Shown here in pieces: positions 41,156-48,645 of a stretch of DNA of 64,000 bases (its first letter is position 1; every line of letters begins with the position of its first letter). The position numbers were made by a program, and so were the translations under genes. The notes under the pieces are model-generated. The model worked only from the letters and a program-made list of their open reading frames with translations, had not been told where the DNA came from and searched no databases. Origin of the DNA: JANSYA01 sp965243385 (GTDB lineage: Bacteria > Spirochaetota > Leptospiria > Leptospirales > Leptonemataceae); the NCBI GenBank assembly GCA_965243385.1, contig CBDEUV010000002.1:2480001-2544000 (forward strand), in the 5' to 3' direction.

Positions 41156-42724
41156 TCAGGAACCGGCGAAGATCTTCGCGGGCAAAAGCAGGCGATTCAG
41201 CATCTTTTCCGTGGCTTTGATCGCCGCGACGACCTGGTCGGGATCGACGCCCACTGTGCGAAAGCTGCGCCCGTCCCCGTCCGGACTATCCCAGGTGATG
41301 AAAGTCTCGACCAGAGCGTCAGTCTTACCACCCGGTGGAATGCGCACTTCGTAGTCGAGCAGGCGCGGGATTTGCAGCTCGATGCTCTTGCCGATTTCGC
41401 GCAGCGCGTTCATGAAGGCGTCGTAGCCGCCGTCGCCCTGGGCGTCGCTGGTATACAGATCGCCGCGATATTCGACTTCGATATGCGCGGTGGGCGAGCC
41501 GCTGTAGTTCGTGGTAATCACCGCGTCTTTGATTTTTAGAAACTCCGCTTCGCCGTGGGCGCCGAAAAGGTCCTGAATCAAAAACGGCAGATCGTCGGCC
41601 GTAACGGTCTTCTTCTGTTCGCCCAGTTGTTTAATGCGATCGAGCAGCAGCTTTTCGCGTTCGGGCTGCAGCTCAATGCCGAGCATCTTCAGGTTGTTTT
41701 CGACCGAAGCGCGGCCGGCCAGCTTACCCAGCGCGTACACCCGCTGGCGACCGAAGCGTTCCGGCAGAATCGGATTTACGTACAGATTATTCTTTTTGTC
41801 GCCGTCGGCGTGGATGCCGGCGGTCTGCGTATACACGTCCTGGCCGACGACCGGACGATTGGACTGGATGCGCTTGCCGGAAAAGGTTTCAACCAGACGC
41901 GACGCCGCGGTGATCTCTTTTTCGACGATCGACGTCTGGACTTTTAATTTATCGTGCAGAGCGGTTACGACCGATTCAAGCGGAGCGTTACCCGCTCGTT
42001 CGCCGAGTCCGTTCACGGCGACATGCAGTCCACGCACGCCCGCGCGAACCGCCGCGATGCAATTCGCCACTACCAGATTATAATCGTTGTGGCCGTGAAA
42101 ATCCGCCTGCAACTCCGGGTAGAGATCCATCAGATCGCGAATGGCCGCGTAGACTTCGTCGGGATCCAGAATGCCGAGAGTGTCCGGCAGCAGAACGCGA
42201 TGAACCGGCATCTTCAGCAATTCACCGGTGATTTCGCGTACGTAGTCCGGACTGTGCAGATATCCATTGGACCAGTCTTCGAGATAGACGTTCACCCGCA
42301 CGCCCTGCTCGTCGGCGTACTGAATGGTCTTGCGAATATCTTCGAGATGTTCGGCCAGCGTCTTGTTTAATTGCAGCTCGCAGTGCCGCCGGCTGCCTTT
42401 GGTCAGCAGATTGATCGCGCTGCCGCCGGCGTCGAGGATCCAGTTGACCGAGGCTTTGTGATCGCAGAAGCCGAGAATCTCAATGCGATGGTCCTGGCCT
42501 TTTTCGCGGGCCCACTTGAAGACTTCGCGTACGTTTTCCAGCTCGCCGTCGGAAACCCGGGCGCTGGCGATTTCGACCCGATTGACGTTCAGCTTTTCCA
42601 GCAGAAAGCGGGTCAGCTGCAGCTTCTCGAAGGCCGAAAAGCTGACGCCGTCGGTCTGCTCGCCGTCCCGGAGAGTGGTATCCATGATTTCGATGGGATT
42701 GTGCGGGTTCTGGGGATTCTGCAT
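41156..42724 (-). CDS. cimA: (R)-citramalate synthase, leptospiral type
   Basis: This 522-residue enzyme of the isopropylmalate/homocitrate synthase family condenses pyruvate and acetyl-CoA to (R)-citramalate, the first step of the threonine-independent isoleucine route. The TIM-barrel has DTTLRDGEQTDGVSFS (residues 15-30, with R19-D20), HGHNDYNL metal ligands and NGLGERAGNAPLESVV. A C-terminal regulatory LeuA-dimer-like domain (about 390-520) probably gives isoleucine feedback. The whole sequence strongly resembles the Leptospira CimA. The start at 42724 has GAGGG upstream and is preceded by a TATAAT box; an in-frame start at 42748 would overlap that leader. Confidence 0.92.
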   Translation of the reverse strand: MQNPQNPHNPIEIMDTTLRDGEQTDGVSFSAFEKLQLTRFLLEKLNVNRVEIASARVSDGELENVREVFKWAREKGQDHRIEILGFCDHKASVNWILDAGGSAINLLTKGSRRHCELQLNKTLAEHLEDIRKTIQYADEQGVRVNVYLEDWSNGYLHSPDYVREITGELLKMPVHRVLLPDTLGILDPDEVYAAIRDLMDLYPELQADFHGHNDYNLVVANCIAAVRAGVRGLHVAVNGLGERAGNAPLESVVTALHDKLKVQTSIVEKEITAASRLVETFSGKRIQSNRPVVGQDVYTQTAGIHADGDKKNNLYVNPILPERFGRQRVYALGKLAGRASVENNLKMLGIELQPEREKLLLDRIKQLGEQKKTVTADDLPFLIQDLFGAHGEAEFLKIKDAVITTNYSGSPTAHIEVEYRGDLYTSDAQGDGGYDAFMNALREIGKSIELQIPRLLDYEVRIPPGGKTDALVETFITWDSPDGDGRSFRTVGVDPDQVVAAIKATEKMLNRLLLPAKIFAGS

Positions 42725-42751
42725 GCTGACGCCCTCGACGGCTCTCAATCT

Positions 42752-42757
42752 ATTATA
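42752..42757 (-). promoter_or_regulatory. -10 element (TATAAT) for cimA
   Basis: TATAAT on the minus strand lies 28 bases before the cimA ATG, predicting a leader of roughly 20 bases that still holds the GAGGG ribosome binding site. A -35 is poor (GTCAAA-like, 16 bases upstream). Confidence 0.45.
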
Positions 42758-42871
42758 GAAGAAATTGAACGCTTTGACCAGACCAGCGGCGACCGGGCCT
42801 GCCGAAAATCAAAAAAAGCGCAGCCGGCGAACTGATCTGAGCCCTCGCCAGATTCGATAGTATAAAGCAGC

Positions 42872-43774
42872 GTGGACCGTTCCCGATTCATCTATTCGAC
42901 CCTGGCGCTGCTGCTGTGCCTGGGAGCCACCTACGCCCTGCGCGCGCACCTGACGTCCTCCGGGGCCGATTGGCGTCCGGAGCTCCCGGCTGCTTCGCGC
43001 AATCTGATCGAATCGAAGCCCCGCGGACTGCGCTACAATCTGGTCCCGATTCTCTGCTTCCACAACGTGGACGGCAAGGGCCCCTACTCGGTCAGCCGGA
43101 GTCGCTTCCGCCAGTACCTTACAGAGATTCGCGACGCCGGGATTCAGGTCATCCCGCTGAAAACGCTGCACGCCGCCGCCCGCGAGAATCGCCTGTTCAA
43201 GCAACCTTCGCTGGTCATCACCATCGACGACGACTATAAAAACATCGTCCGGGTGGCCGCGCCGATCCTGCGCGAATTTCGGTACCCCGCGACCTTCTTT
43301 TTTTATACGGCGGATATTCTCGCCGATCCCCGCTGGGGCACCTCCTGGGAAGACCTGCGCCGATTGCACGCCGAAGGCTTCGATATTCAGAATCACTCCT
43401 ACACGCACACCATTTTTCACGTGCGGCTGCCCGGCGAGACCCGTTCCGAGTACGACAGGCGCCTGCATCGCGAAATCTATACGAGCCGGGAGATTCTACA
43501 GCGCGAAGTGCCCGACGCGGAACTCTACGCCTTCGCCTATCCCATGGGGTATTTCAGCGATCACCTGCGCGAGCGTTTACTGGAAGCGGGTTACGAGCTA
43601 TTACTGACCACCGACTCGCGCCCCGTCGATTTGACGGCGCCCTTTCACGGCACCTTCGATCGTTATACGATTCAAAAGCGTTTCGTGCAAAATCCCGAAG
43701 CGATGTTCCAGCGCCAGCTGCAGTACGCGCTGCGGCCCTACGATCCGGATTCGCGGCCCGTCGCCGCCGACTGA
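42872..43774 (+). CDS. Polysaccharide deacetylase-family protein (NodB fold), membrane-anchored
   Basis: This encodes 300 residues from GTG 42872. An N-terminal membrane anchor (about 6-23) is followed by a NodB homology domain: ILCFHNVDGKG (His64), motif 1 TIDDDYKN (117-124, catalytic base and metal Asp), motif 2 H175-S-Y-T-H179, and FAYPMGYFSDHL. It probably removes N- or O-acetyl groups from an extracytoplasmic glycan such as peptidoglycan. Motif 1 has DDD where the family consensus is FDDG. TATAAA ends just five bases before the GTG, so the mRNA could be leaderless. Its last 37 bases overlap the convergent TPR gene. Confidence 0.88.
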   Translation: MDRSRFIYSTLALLLCLGATYALRAHLTSSGADWRPELPAASRNLIESKPRGLRYNLVPILCFHNVDGKGPYSVSRSRFRQYLTEIRDAGIQVIPLKTLHAAARENRLFKQPSLVITIDDDYKNIVRVAAPILREFRYPATFFFYTADILADPRWGTSWEDLRRLHAEGFDIQNHSYTHTIFHVRLPGETRSEYDRRLHREIYTSREILQREVPDAELYAFAYPMGYFSDHLRERLLEAGYELLLTTDSRPVDLTAPFHGTFDRYTIQKRFVQNPEAMFQRQLQYALRPYDPDSRPVAAD

Positions 43775-44895
43775 TCGCGTAGCTTTCGCAACGCGCCGTA
43801 CGAAATTTTCAGGAACAGGGCGTCGCGGGGATACGAAAGCATGCGGTCGAAGGCCTGCACCGCCAGCTCGTGCGCGCCCACGGCGCGATACGCCAGCCCC
43901 AGATAATAATAGGCGGAGCGATTGATATTGCGTCGCGCCACGTCCCCCGGATAAGTGAGCGACGCGGACTCTAAAAGCCGCAGCGCTTCGTTCCAATCGC
44001 GTTCGCGCAAAGCCAGGCGCGCGAGACCGACCTTCGCGTCGACTGAAGCGGGAATCTCTTTTAAGACGGCGGCGTAGTATTCGCGTGCTCGTTCGGGTTG
44101 GTCCCAGGCGAAGTATACGTCTCCGAGCGTCAGCCACGCTGCGCGTTCGAAGGGATTGAGCCTCGCGGCGGTCCGCAGGCTCGCAAGCGCCGCCTGCTCT
44201 TCGCGTTCGCCGGGTCGACCGGCCGCGTACACCCGCCCGAGATTTTGATGCACTCCCGCGAACTCCGGCAACAGTTCGCGGGCGCGTTCGAAATAACGCG
44301 CGGCGCGAGCGCGGTCTCCCAGAATAAACGCCACCCGGCCGGCATTGTATAAGAACGGCAGAAACTGCGGATTGGCGTCGAGCCCCGCTTCAAAGCGCGC
44401 CAGCGCCGTCTCGAACCGGGGCCGCTCGTCAAGGCCGACCCGACCCAGCGACTCCACGGTCTGGTTGTTAAAGCCGGCGACATCATTGAAAACACGCCCC
44501 TCCCACTGAATGCGAACAGGATTCATGCCGCCTTCAGATTCCGCGTTCGCTTCGCGAGCCGCATCCGCACCGGAGACCGCTGGATAAAAATCAGGCCCCG
44601 TGCAGATCAAAAAATCGCGCTCGACCCGTGCGATGGTTCCCGCCGGGACCCGATCGCCGGGCAGAATTTCGAGGGGCTCGACCAGACGCTGATCGTCGTA
44701 TTCTCGACCGGCGGCCGGGGGCGCCGGGGTTTCGCCGGAAAGATCGGGATCCAGACTGAAATCTTCGAAAGTAACGGGGGAAGCGGGCTGCCCGACGACG
44801 CTGCCGGGCAAGAGCGCGATGCCGAGGAGCAGCGCCCCGCAACGCCCGGCGAAACGCCGGACACTGCGCCGACCTGAGTTGCAATCCGGGCCCAT
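43738..44895 (-). CDS. Secreted TPR-repeat protein
   Basis: This 385-residue protein has a signal peptide (about 15-36, ending VVGQ). A poorly conserved N-terminal region with a small domain (EILPGDRVPAGTIARVERDFLICTG, beta-rich) is followed by at least four TPR-like helical repeats from about residue 160 to 365 (FLPFLYNAGRVAFILGDRARAARYFERARELLPE, then AWLTLGDVYFAWDQPERAREYYAAVLKEIP, then AYYYLGLAYRAVGAHELAVQAFDRML). It is likely a periplasmic scaffold. It is divergent from a CsgG-like lipoprotein operon 188 bases away, and its 3' end overlaps a polysaccharide deacetylase gene, so all are envelope proteins. Confidence 0.85.
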   Translation of the reverse strand: MGPDCNSGRRSVRRFAGRCGALLLGIALLPGSVVGQPASPVTFEDFSLDPDLSGETPAPPAAGREYDDQRLVEPLEILPGDRVPAGTIARVERDFLICTGPDFYPAVSGADAAREANAESEGGMNPVRIQWEGRVFNDVAGFNNQTVESLGRVGLDERPRFETALARFEAGLDANPQFLPFLYNAGRVAFILGDRARAARYFERARELLPEFAGVHQNLGRVYAAGRPGEREEQAALASLRTAARLNPFERAAWLTLGDVYFAWDQPERAREYYAAVLKEIPASVDAKVGLARLALRERDWNEALRLLESASLTYPGDVARRNINRSAYYYLGLAYRAVGAHELAVQAFDRMLSYPRDALFLKISYGALRKLRDQSAATGRESGS

Positions 44896-44986
44896 AGTTT
44901 TCTATCGTCCAATTGGCGATTTATCCGCGCCCGACTGGCAGAAAAATGAACACTCTGGCGCGTTCCGGCCCTCTAATTCAGGTGAA

Positions 44987-45047
44987 GGCTGTTTTTCGAC
45001 AGCCTCGACGCCCGGTCGCCTGGCAAATTGCTTGCCGATTCGCCAGG
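44987..45047 (+). other. Structured leader upstream of the CsgG-like operon
   Basis: GGCTGT-TTTTCG-ACAGCC (44987-45004) is a perfect hairpin. It is followed by two mutually exclusive stems: GGCAA/TTGCC (45022-45036) and CCTGGC/GCCAGG (45019-45047), which share bases 45022-45024. The block ends 36 bases before the ATG of the first CsgG-like gene. Such alternative pairings can regulate translation, but they may be chance. Confidence 0.3.
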
Positions 45048-45083
45048 TCCGCGCGAACACCACCGTATCCCCCGAGGATTTTT

Positions 45084-45812
45084 ATGGACTCTATGCCGAC
45101 TTCTATGATCGCCCGCATCTTCCAACTGAACAAACATATCACCGCGCCCACGGCGCTGGTGCTGGCCGCGACGCTCTTCGCCGGCCCGGCCTGCCTGTCG
45201 CCGCAGCCGACCCGTTACGAAACCACCGATACCGCTCAAAAGATCGACGTACGTCGCGCGCCTCTGGGGACCCGCAAAGTCAAAGTGGCCCTCGTCAATT
45301 TTCGCAACCAGACCGGCCGCGATTTTCTGGTCAGCCCCGCGACGGCCCAGCTGACCACCATGATGCTTCGCAGCGGTTATTTCGATATCATCGAACCGTC
45401 CTTCGTGGAGAGCGTCGTCAAGAACCAGGGTCAACTGAGCCCGGAGAAGCTCACCGAGCTGAATGAACGCTTCGGCGCCGAATACTTTTTAACCGGCACC
45501 CTGACGAATTTCGAGATTCGCAAAACCGAATCCGGCTTTTGTTTGATCCTGCCGTTTATCGGTTCGCGGCAGCAGTCCGACTATATCGTCGAAACGGGCA
45601 TCGATTTTCGCATGGTAAGCGCGCCGGAAGGCAACATCGCCGTCGCGGACGTGGTCGAAAACCGACGCACGGATTCCTCCGAATCCGCCGCAATCCTTTT
45701 TGTCGGGCAGGGACAGAGCACGAAAGTACTGCAGTCGAGCGGCGGCACCCTGCTGCGCTACGCCATGCGTGACATGGTGGAAAAGCTGATCGATAGTCTG
45801 CCCGCTCAATAA
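45084..45812 (+). CDS. CsgG-like lipoprotein
   Basis: This encodes 242 residues from ATG 45084 with GAGGA close upstream. The signal peptide ends AGPAC (Cys37), a relaxed lipobox. The mature protein has the CsgG/anticodon-binding-like alpha/beta core: KVKVALVNFRNQTGRDFLVSPATAQLTTMMLRSGYFDIIEPSFVESVVKNQGQ, then LNERFGAEYFLTGTLTNFEI. CsgG is the outer-membrane pore of curli secretion; more distant relatives such as LpoB and FlgT-like proteins are lipoprotein activators or assembly factors. Without curli genes, an assembly or regulatory lipoprotein is more likely than a secretion pore. It is the first gene of a three-gene operon. Confidence 0.82.
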   Translation: MDSMPTSMIARIFQLNKHITAPTALVLAATLFAGPACLSPQPTRYETTDTAQKIDVRRAPLGTRKVKVALVNFRNQTGRDFLVSPATAQLTTMMLRSGYFDIIEPSFVESVVKNQGQLSPEKLTELNERFGAEYFLTGTLTNFEIRKTESGFCLILPFIGSRQQSDYIVETGIDFRMVSAPEGNIAVADVVENRRTDSSESAAILFVGQGQSTKVLQSSGGTLLRYAMRDMVEKLIDSLPAQ

Positions 45813-45826
45813 CCGGCGGACTCGTC

Positions 45827-46960
45827 ATGCGTCACCTGCCCTGCTTTCGTCAACGCCCTCGCCGCCGCCAGCGAGTGATCGCGCTTTTGACCGTGTTCGC
45901 CTACTGCGGCATCGTGTCATTGCGCTGCGCGAGTTTCGGGGCCGGCGAAACGCAGAGCGAATACGAAACGCTCCGCCCCCTGGGCGAACAGCTTCCGCCG
46001 CCCCCGGCGAATTTCGAAAAGCTGCGCGTCGTCCTGCTGGATTTTAAGAATGACGCGCAGGTGTCGCGCTTCGACGTCATTCCGGACGGCGACTACAGCG
46101 ACTATATCGCGAACGTCAGCTCGACGCCCGCCGCCCCGCAACTGGAATCTCCAAATACGCAAACCACTGACGACGGAACGGATCCGGCGAACGGATCCGC
46201 CACCGACACCGAAGACTCTACAGATGATTCTATCGACGAAGGCGATGACGCCCCGCAACGGGAAACCATCGGCGACACGGAGCCGGAGACTGTGGACAGC
46301 GGCGTCATCGCCCGCGAAATCACGGAGACAACGCTCTTCCAATCCGGACGCTTTGAAATCGTTCCCGAATTTCAGTTTCGTGGGAAGGTCGACGCGGCCC
46401 TCGCGCAGGGCCTCGATCGCACGGCGGCCATCCAGGCAGCGGCCGACGAATTGGACGTCGCCTGCATCGTCTACGGTTCGCTGACCGATTTCGAAATTCG
46501 ACAACAGCAGGACTACTGGAAGCTGCCGCTCTGGGCGATCTTGCTTGCGGGTTCGTTTTTGATTCAGGACGACGACTTGCGGGTCTTCGTCTGGTATACA
46601 ATGCTGCGCATCGCGCTGGTCGTGCCGCTGAATAGCCCGGTCTGGGACTACGGCGTTCAGTGGAACAATCTGGATATCAACGTGGACGTGGCCATGAACC
46701 TGCGGGTGGTCGACGCTCGCAGCGGTTCCGTCGTGTATTCGGAAAGCGATTCGGTGACCCGCGTCGAGAACGTGCGCAATCTGAATCTGATGGTCTGGTC
46801 CAGCAATCGCCGCATCAAGATCACGCAGTCGAACGCCGGCCGCCAGATGCGTTACGTCGCGCAGAATCTCGTACGGGACCTGGCCGCCTTCGCCGATGAG
46901 GGCCGGCTCAGCGCAGTCGTCGCTCCGATCGCGCCGCCTGCGAATCAGGAAAACCAATGA
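45827..46960 (+). CDS. CsgG-like lipoprotein with acidic low-complexity insert
   Basis: This 377-residue paralog of the preceding gene begins 14 bases after its stop. A hydrophobic N-terminal segment ends near SLRC (possible acylated Cys at about 33). The conserved strand LRVVLLDFKNDAQ is followed by an Asp/Glu/Thr/Ser-rich region at about 100-155 without structure-forming residues, then FQSGRFEIVPEFQF...AAADELDVACIVYGSLTDFEIRQQQDYW and VVDARSGSVVYSES. The core therefore splits around the acidic insert. The protein is presumably in the periplasm with its paralog. The insert might bind cations or partners. Its ATGA stop overlaps the next start. Confidence 0.78.
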   Translation: MRHLPCFRQRPRRRQRVIALLTVFAYCGIVSLRCASFGAGETQSEYETLRPLGEQLPPPPANFEKLRVVLLDFKNDAQVSRFDVIPDGDYSDYIANVSSTPAAPQLESPNTQTTDDGTDPANGSATDTEDSTDDSIDEGDDAPQRETIGDTEPETVDSGVIAREITETTLFQSGRFEIVPEFQFRGKVDAALAQGLDRTAAIQAAADELDVACIVYGSLTDFEIRQQQDYWKLPLWAILLAGSFLIQDDDLRVFVWYTMLRIALVVPLNSPVWDYGVQWNNLDINVDVAMNLRVVDARSGSVVYSESDSVTRVENVRNLNLMVWSSNRRIKITQSNAGRQMRYVAQNLVRDLAAFADEGRLSAVVAPIAPPANQENQ

Positions 46961-47409
46961 ACGAAACGCCAGAATTCCTGCCGACCGTGTCGCTGATTTT
47001 GCTGCTGTTTCCGCTCGCTTTCGGCCTGCTGTGGGGTTCGATTCTGCAGATCACTTCGCGCCTCGGCGGCTGGCATCGTCTGGCCGAACGCTATCCCGAT
47101 CACAACATCCCGGAAAAGTACACGGAATTCATGAGCAGCGGACGCATGGGCTGGATGAACTACAACGGCGTCCTGAAATTGCATGCAGGCGCGCGCGGAC
47201 TGCACCTGGCGGTGGTTCTGCCTTTCCGCCCCGGCCACGCTCCGGTCTGCCTGCCCTGGCACGCCTTCCGGGTCGAGGACGAATCCAGCTTTACGCTGAT
47301 CAAGCTGGTACGGCTGGAAATCCAGCATCAGGGGCGGCCGCTGAGCAGAATCCTGCTTCGCGCGGCCACCGCCGAGCGCCTGCAACTGGCCTCCCGTTCT
47401 TCCGGCTGA
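46957..47409 (+). CDS. Small membrane-anchored protein of unknown function
   Basis: This encodes 150 residues, with the start overlapping the upstream stop (ATGA). One N-terminal membrane helix (about 11-31, SLILLLFPLAFGLLWGSI) is followed by a soluble beta-rich domain with a repeated pattern of hydrophobic strands (GVLKLHAGARGLHLAVVLPFRPGHAPVCLPWHAFRVED). I do not recognise the family. Translational coupling to the CsgG-like lipoprotein suggests that they act together at the envelope. It ends a three-gene unit; no terminator is visible in the next 116 bases. Confidence 0.75.
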   Translation: MNETPEFLPTVSLILLLFPLAFGLLWGSILQITSRLGGWHRLAERYPDHNIPEKYTEFMSSGRMGWMNYNGVLKLHAGARGLHLAVVLPFRPGHAPVCLPWHAFRVEDESSFTLIKLVRLEIQHQGRPLSRILLRAATAERLQLASRSSG

Positions 47410-47525
47410 TTCCGTACAGCCCGCATCGTGCGCGATCTGGCCGGTGAAAAAATCGCTTTGCAGCCGCGCCGGATGCGCCTAAGCTTACGAAGAGGCTGGC
47501 GGACCGTAGTCCGCATTGCATTCGC

Positions 47526-48245
47526 ATGATTCCGGACGTAGATCAGATTATTCAAAACGTGGAAGGCGGGCGCATCGACCAGCTGGCGTCGATTCGCCGC
47601 AAGCTCAACGATCTCCTGATCGTCATGAACGCGCTAGAACTGGCCGACGGCGCGCGCGATCCTTTTCACTACACGAAGCTACTCTTCTTCGTCGACCACG
47701 GCGCCTATCAAAACCAGGTGCACGGCCTGAACGCGCCGTTCTTCGTCTATACCCACGGCGCGTATTCGAAAGAGCTCGACCAAATGCACCACGCGCTCTG
47801 GAGCTCCGGAGCGCTGAATTCGCGGCCCGATGCCTTCGCCGAACTGACCGAAGCCGGTCGCCGCCATCTGCGGACGGCCAACGAAATCACAGGCTTTGTA
47901 GCTTCCCGACAATTCGCGATTATCAAAGAAGTCGTCAACGAGTTCGGAGCGAAATCCGGGCAGGAGCTGCTCGAAGAACACCTGACGGCCATTGTCAAGG
48001 GACGCACCATCGCCGCGCTCAAAGAAGCGGGACAATTCACCCAGGAGCTCTATTCCGGAGCGGATTTTTCGCAGTTCGCTTCCGGACTCGACGCGCTCGA
48101 AGACGGTGCGCTGGTGCGAGCTTTCGACGCGCTGGCCTTTTCCGAAACCTTCGAGCGCGAAGACGAACTCCAATTCACGGCGATGCACTATGAGTCCGGA
48201 GGGGCGGAAAGCGGCGGCGAATTCGTCGTTGCTTCCGAAAGCTGA
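47526..48245 (+). CDS. SocA/Panacea-like domain protein
   Basis: This 239-residue protein has a segment FHYTKLLFFVDHGAYQNQVHGLNAPFFVYTHGAYSKELDQMHHALWSSGAL at about 47-97. It resembles SocA/Panacea (DUF4065) and YwgA-type domains: a helix with KLL-F-x-D, then a beta hairpin with xHGxxSKEL. Panacea proteins serve as adaptor or antitoxin-like proteins. The second half is helical and acidic and contains ALEDGALVRAFDALAFSETFEREDEL. The match is by eye and moderate. No toxin gene sits next to it on the same strand; the closest neighbour is the convergent small gene at 48295. Confidence 0.55.
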   Translation: MIPDVDQIIQNVEGGRIDQLASIRRKLNDLLIVMNALELADGARDPFHYTKLLFFVDHGAYQNQVHGLNAPFFVYTHGAYSKELDQMHHALWSSGALNSRPDAFAELTEAGRRHLRTANEITGFVASRQFAIIKEVVNEFGAKSGQELLEEHLTAIVKGRTIAALKEAGQFTQELYSGADFSQFASGLDALEDGALVRAFDALAFSETFEREDELQFTAMHYESGGAESGGEFVVASES

Positions 48246-48294
48246 ACCAGGGCGCGACGCGAAACCCGCTTCGCTCACCGCGAACGTTCATTCG

Positions 48295-48588
48295 TCAATT
48301 GCGGCTCCAGCGATCGGGCATGCTTCTCAGATCCACGAAACGAATGCGACCGAAGCCCAGATATTGCATTTCGTATTCGTACTTAATGCTCACGCCCTCG
48401 TAGTCCAGAATGCGCAGCCCCGGACCGGCGACGACCCCCAGCTCCGGCGCCCGACTGATCGCCTGGATCAAATTCACCGCAAGCGGATAGCTGTAGTCTT
48501 TGTTTTCTTTATGCAGCGCCTGATACTCTTTCAGACGCTTACGAAACTCGTTCGAAAAACTGTATGGCAGAGTCTTGCGGCGTCTCAT
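48295..48588 (-). CDS. Small basic protein of unknown function
   Basis: This encodes 97 residues from ATG 48588 (an in-frame start seven codons earlier is possible). A basic N terminus (MRRRKTLPYSF) leads to a charged helix (NEFRKRLKEYQALHKENKDY) and a C-terminal beta-rich part (GVVAGPGLRILDYEGVSIKYEYEMQYLGFGRIRFVDLRS). The general shape, a helical hairpin then beta strands rich in Arg, is loosely like RelE-type folds, but I cannot assign it. It lies 57 bases upstream of the OPT transporter's stop on the opposite side from the Panacea-like gene. Confidence 0.5.
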   Translation of the reverse strand: MRRRKTLPYSFSNEFRKRLKEYQALHKENKDYSYPLAVNLIQAISRAPELGVVAGPGLRILDYEGVSIKYEYEMQYLGFGRIRFVDLRSMPDRWSRN

Positions 48589-48645
48589 GATTGGCCCGGC
48601 CGACCTCACTCAGGTCGGCGAATCGCGTCTGGCAGGCCGCCTGGG

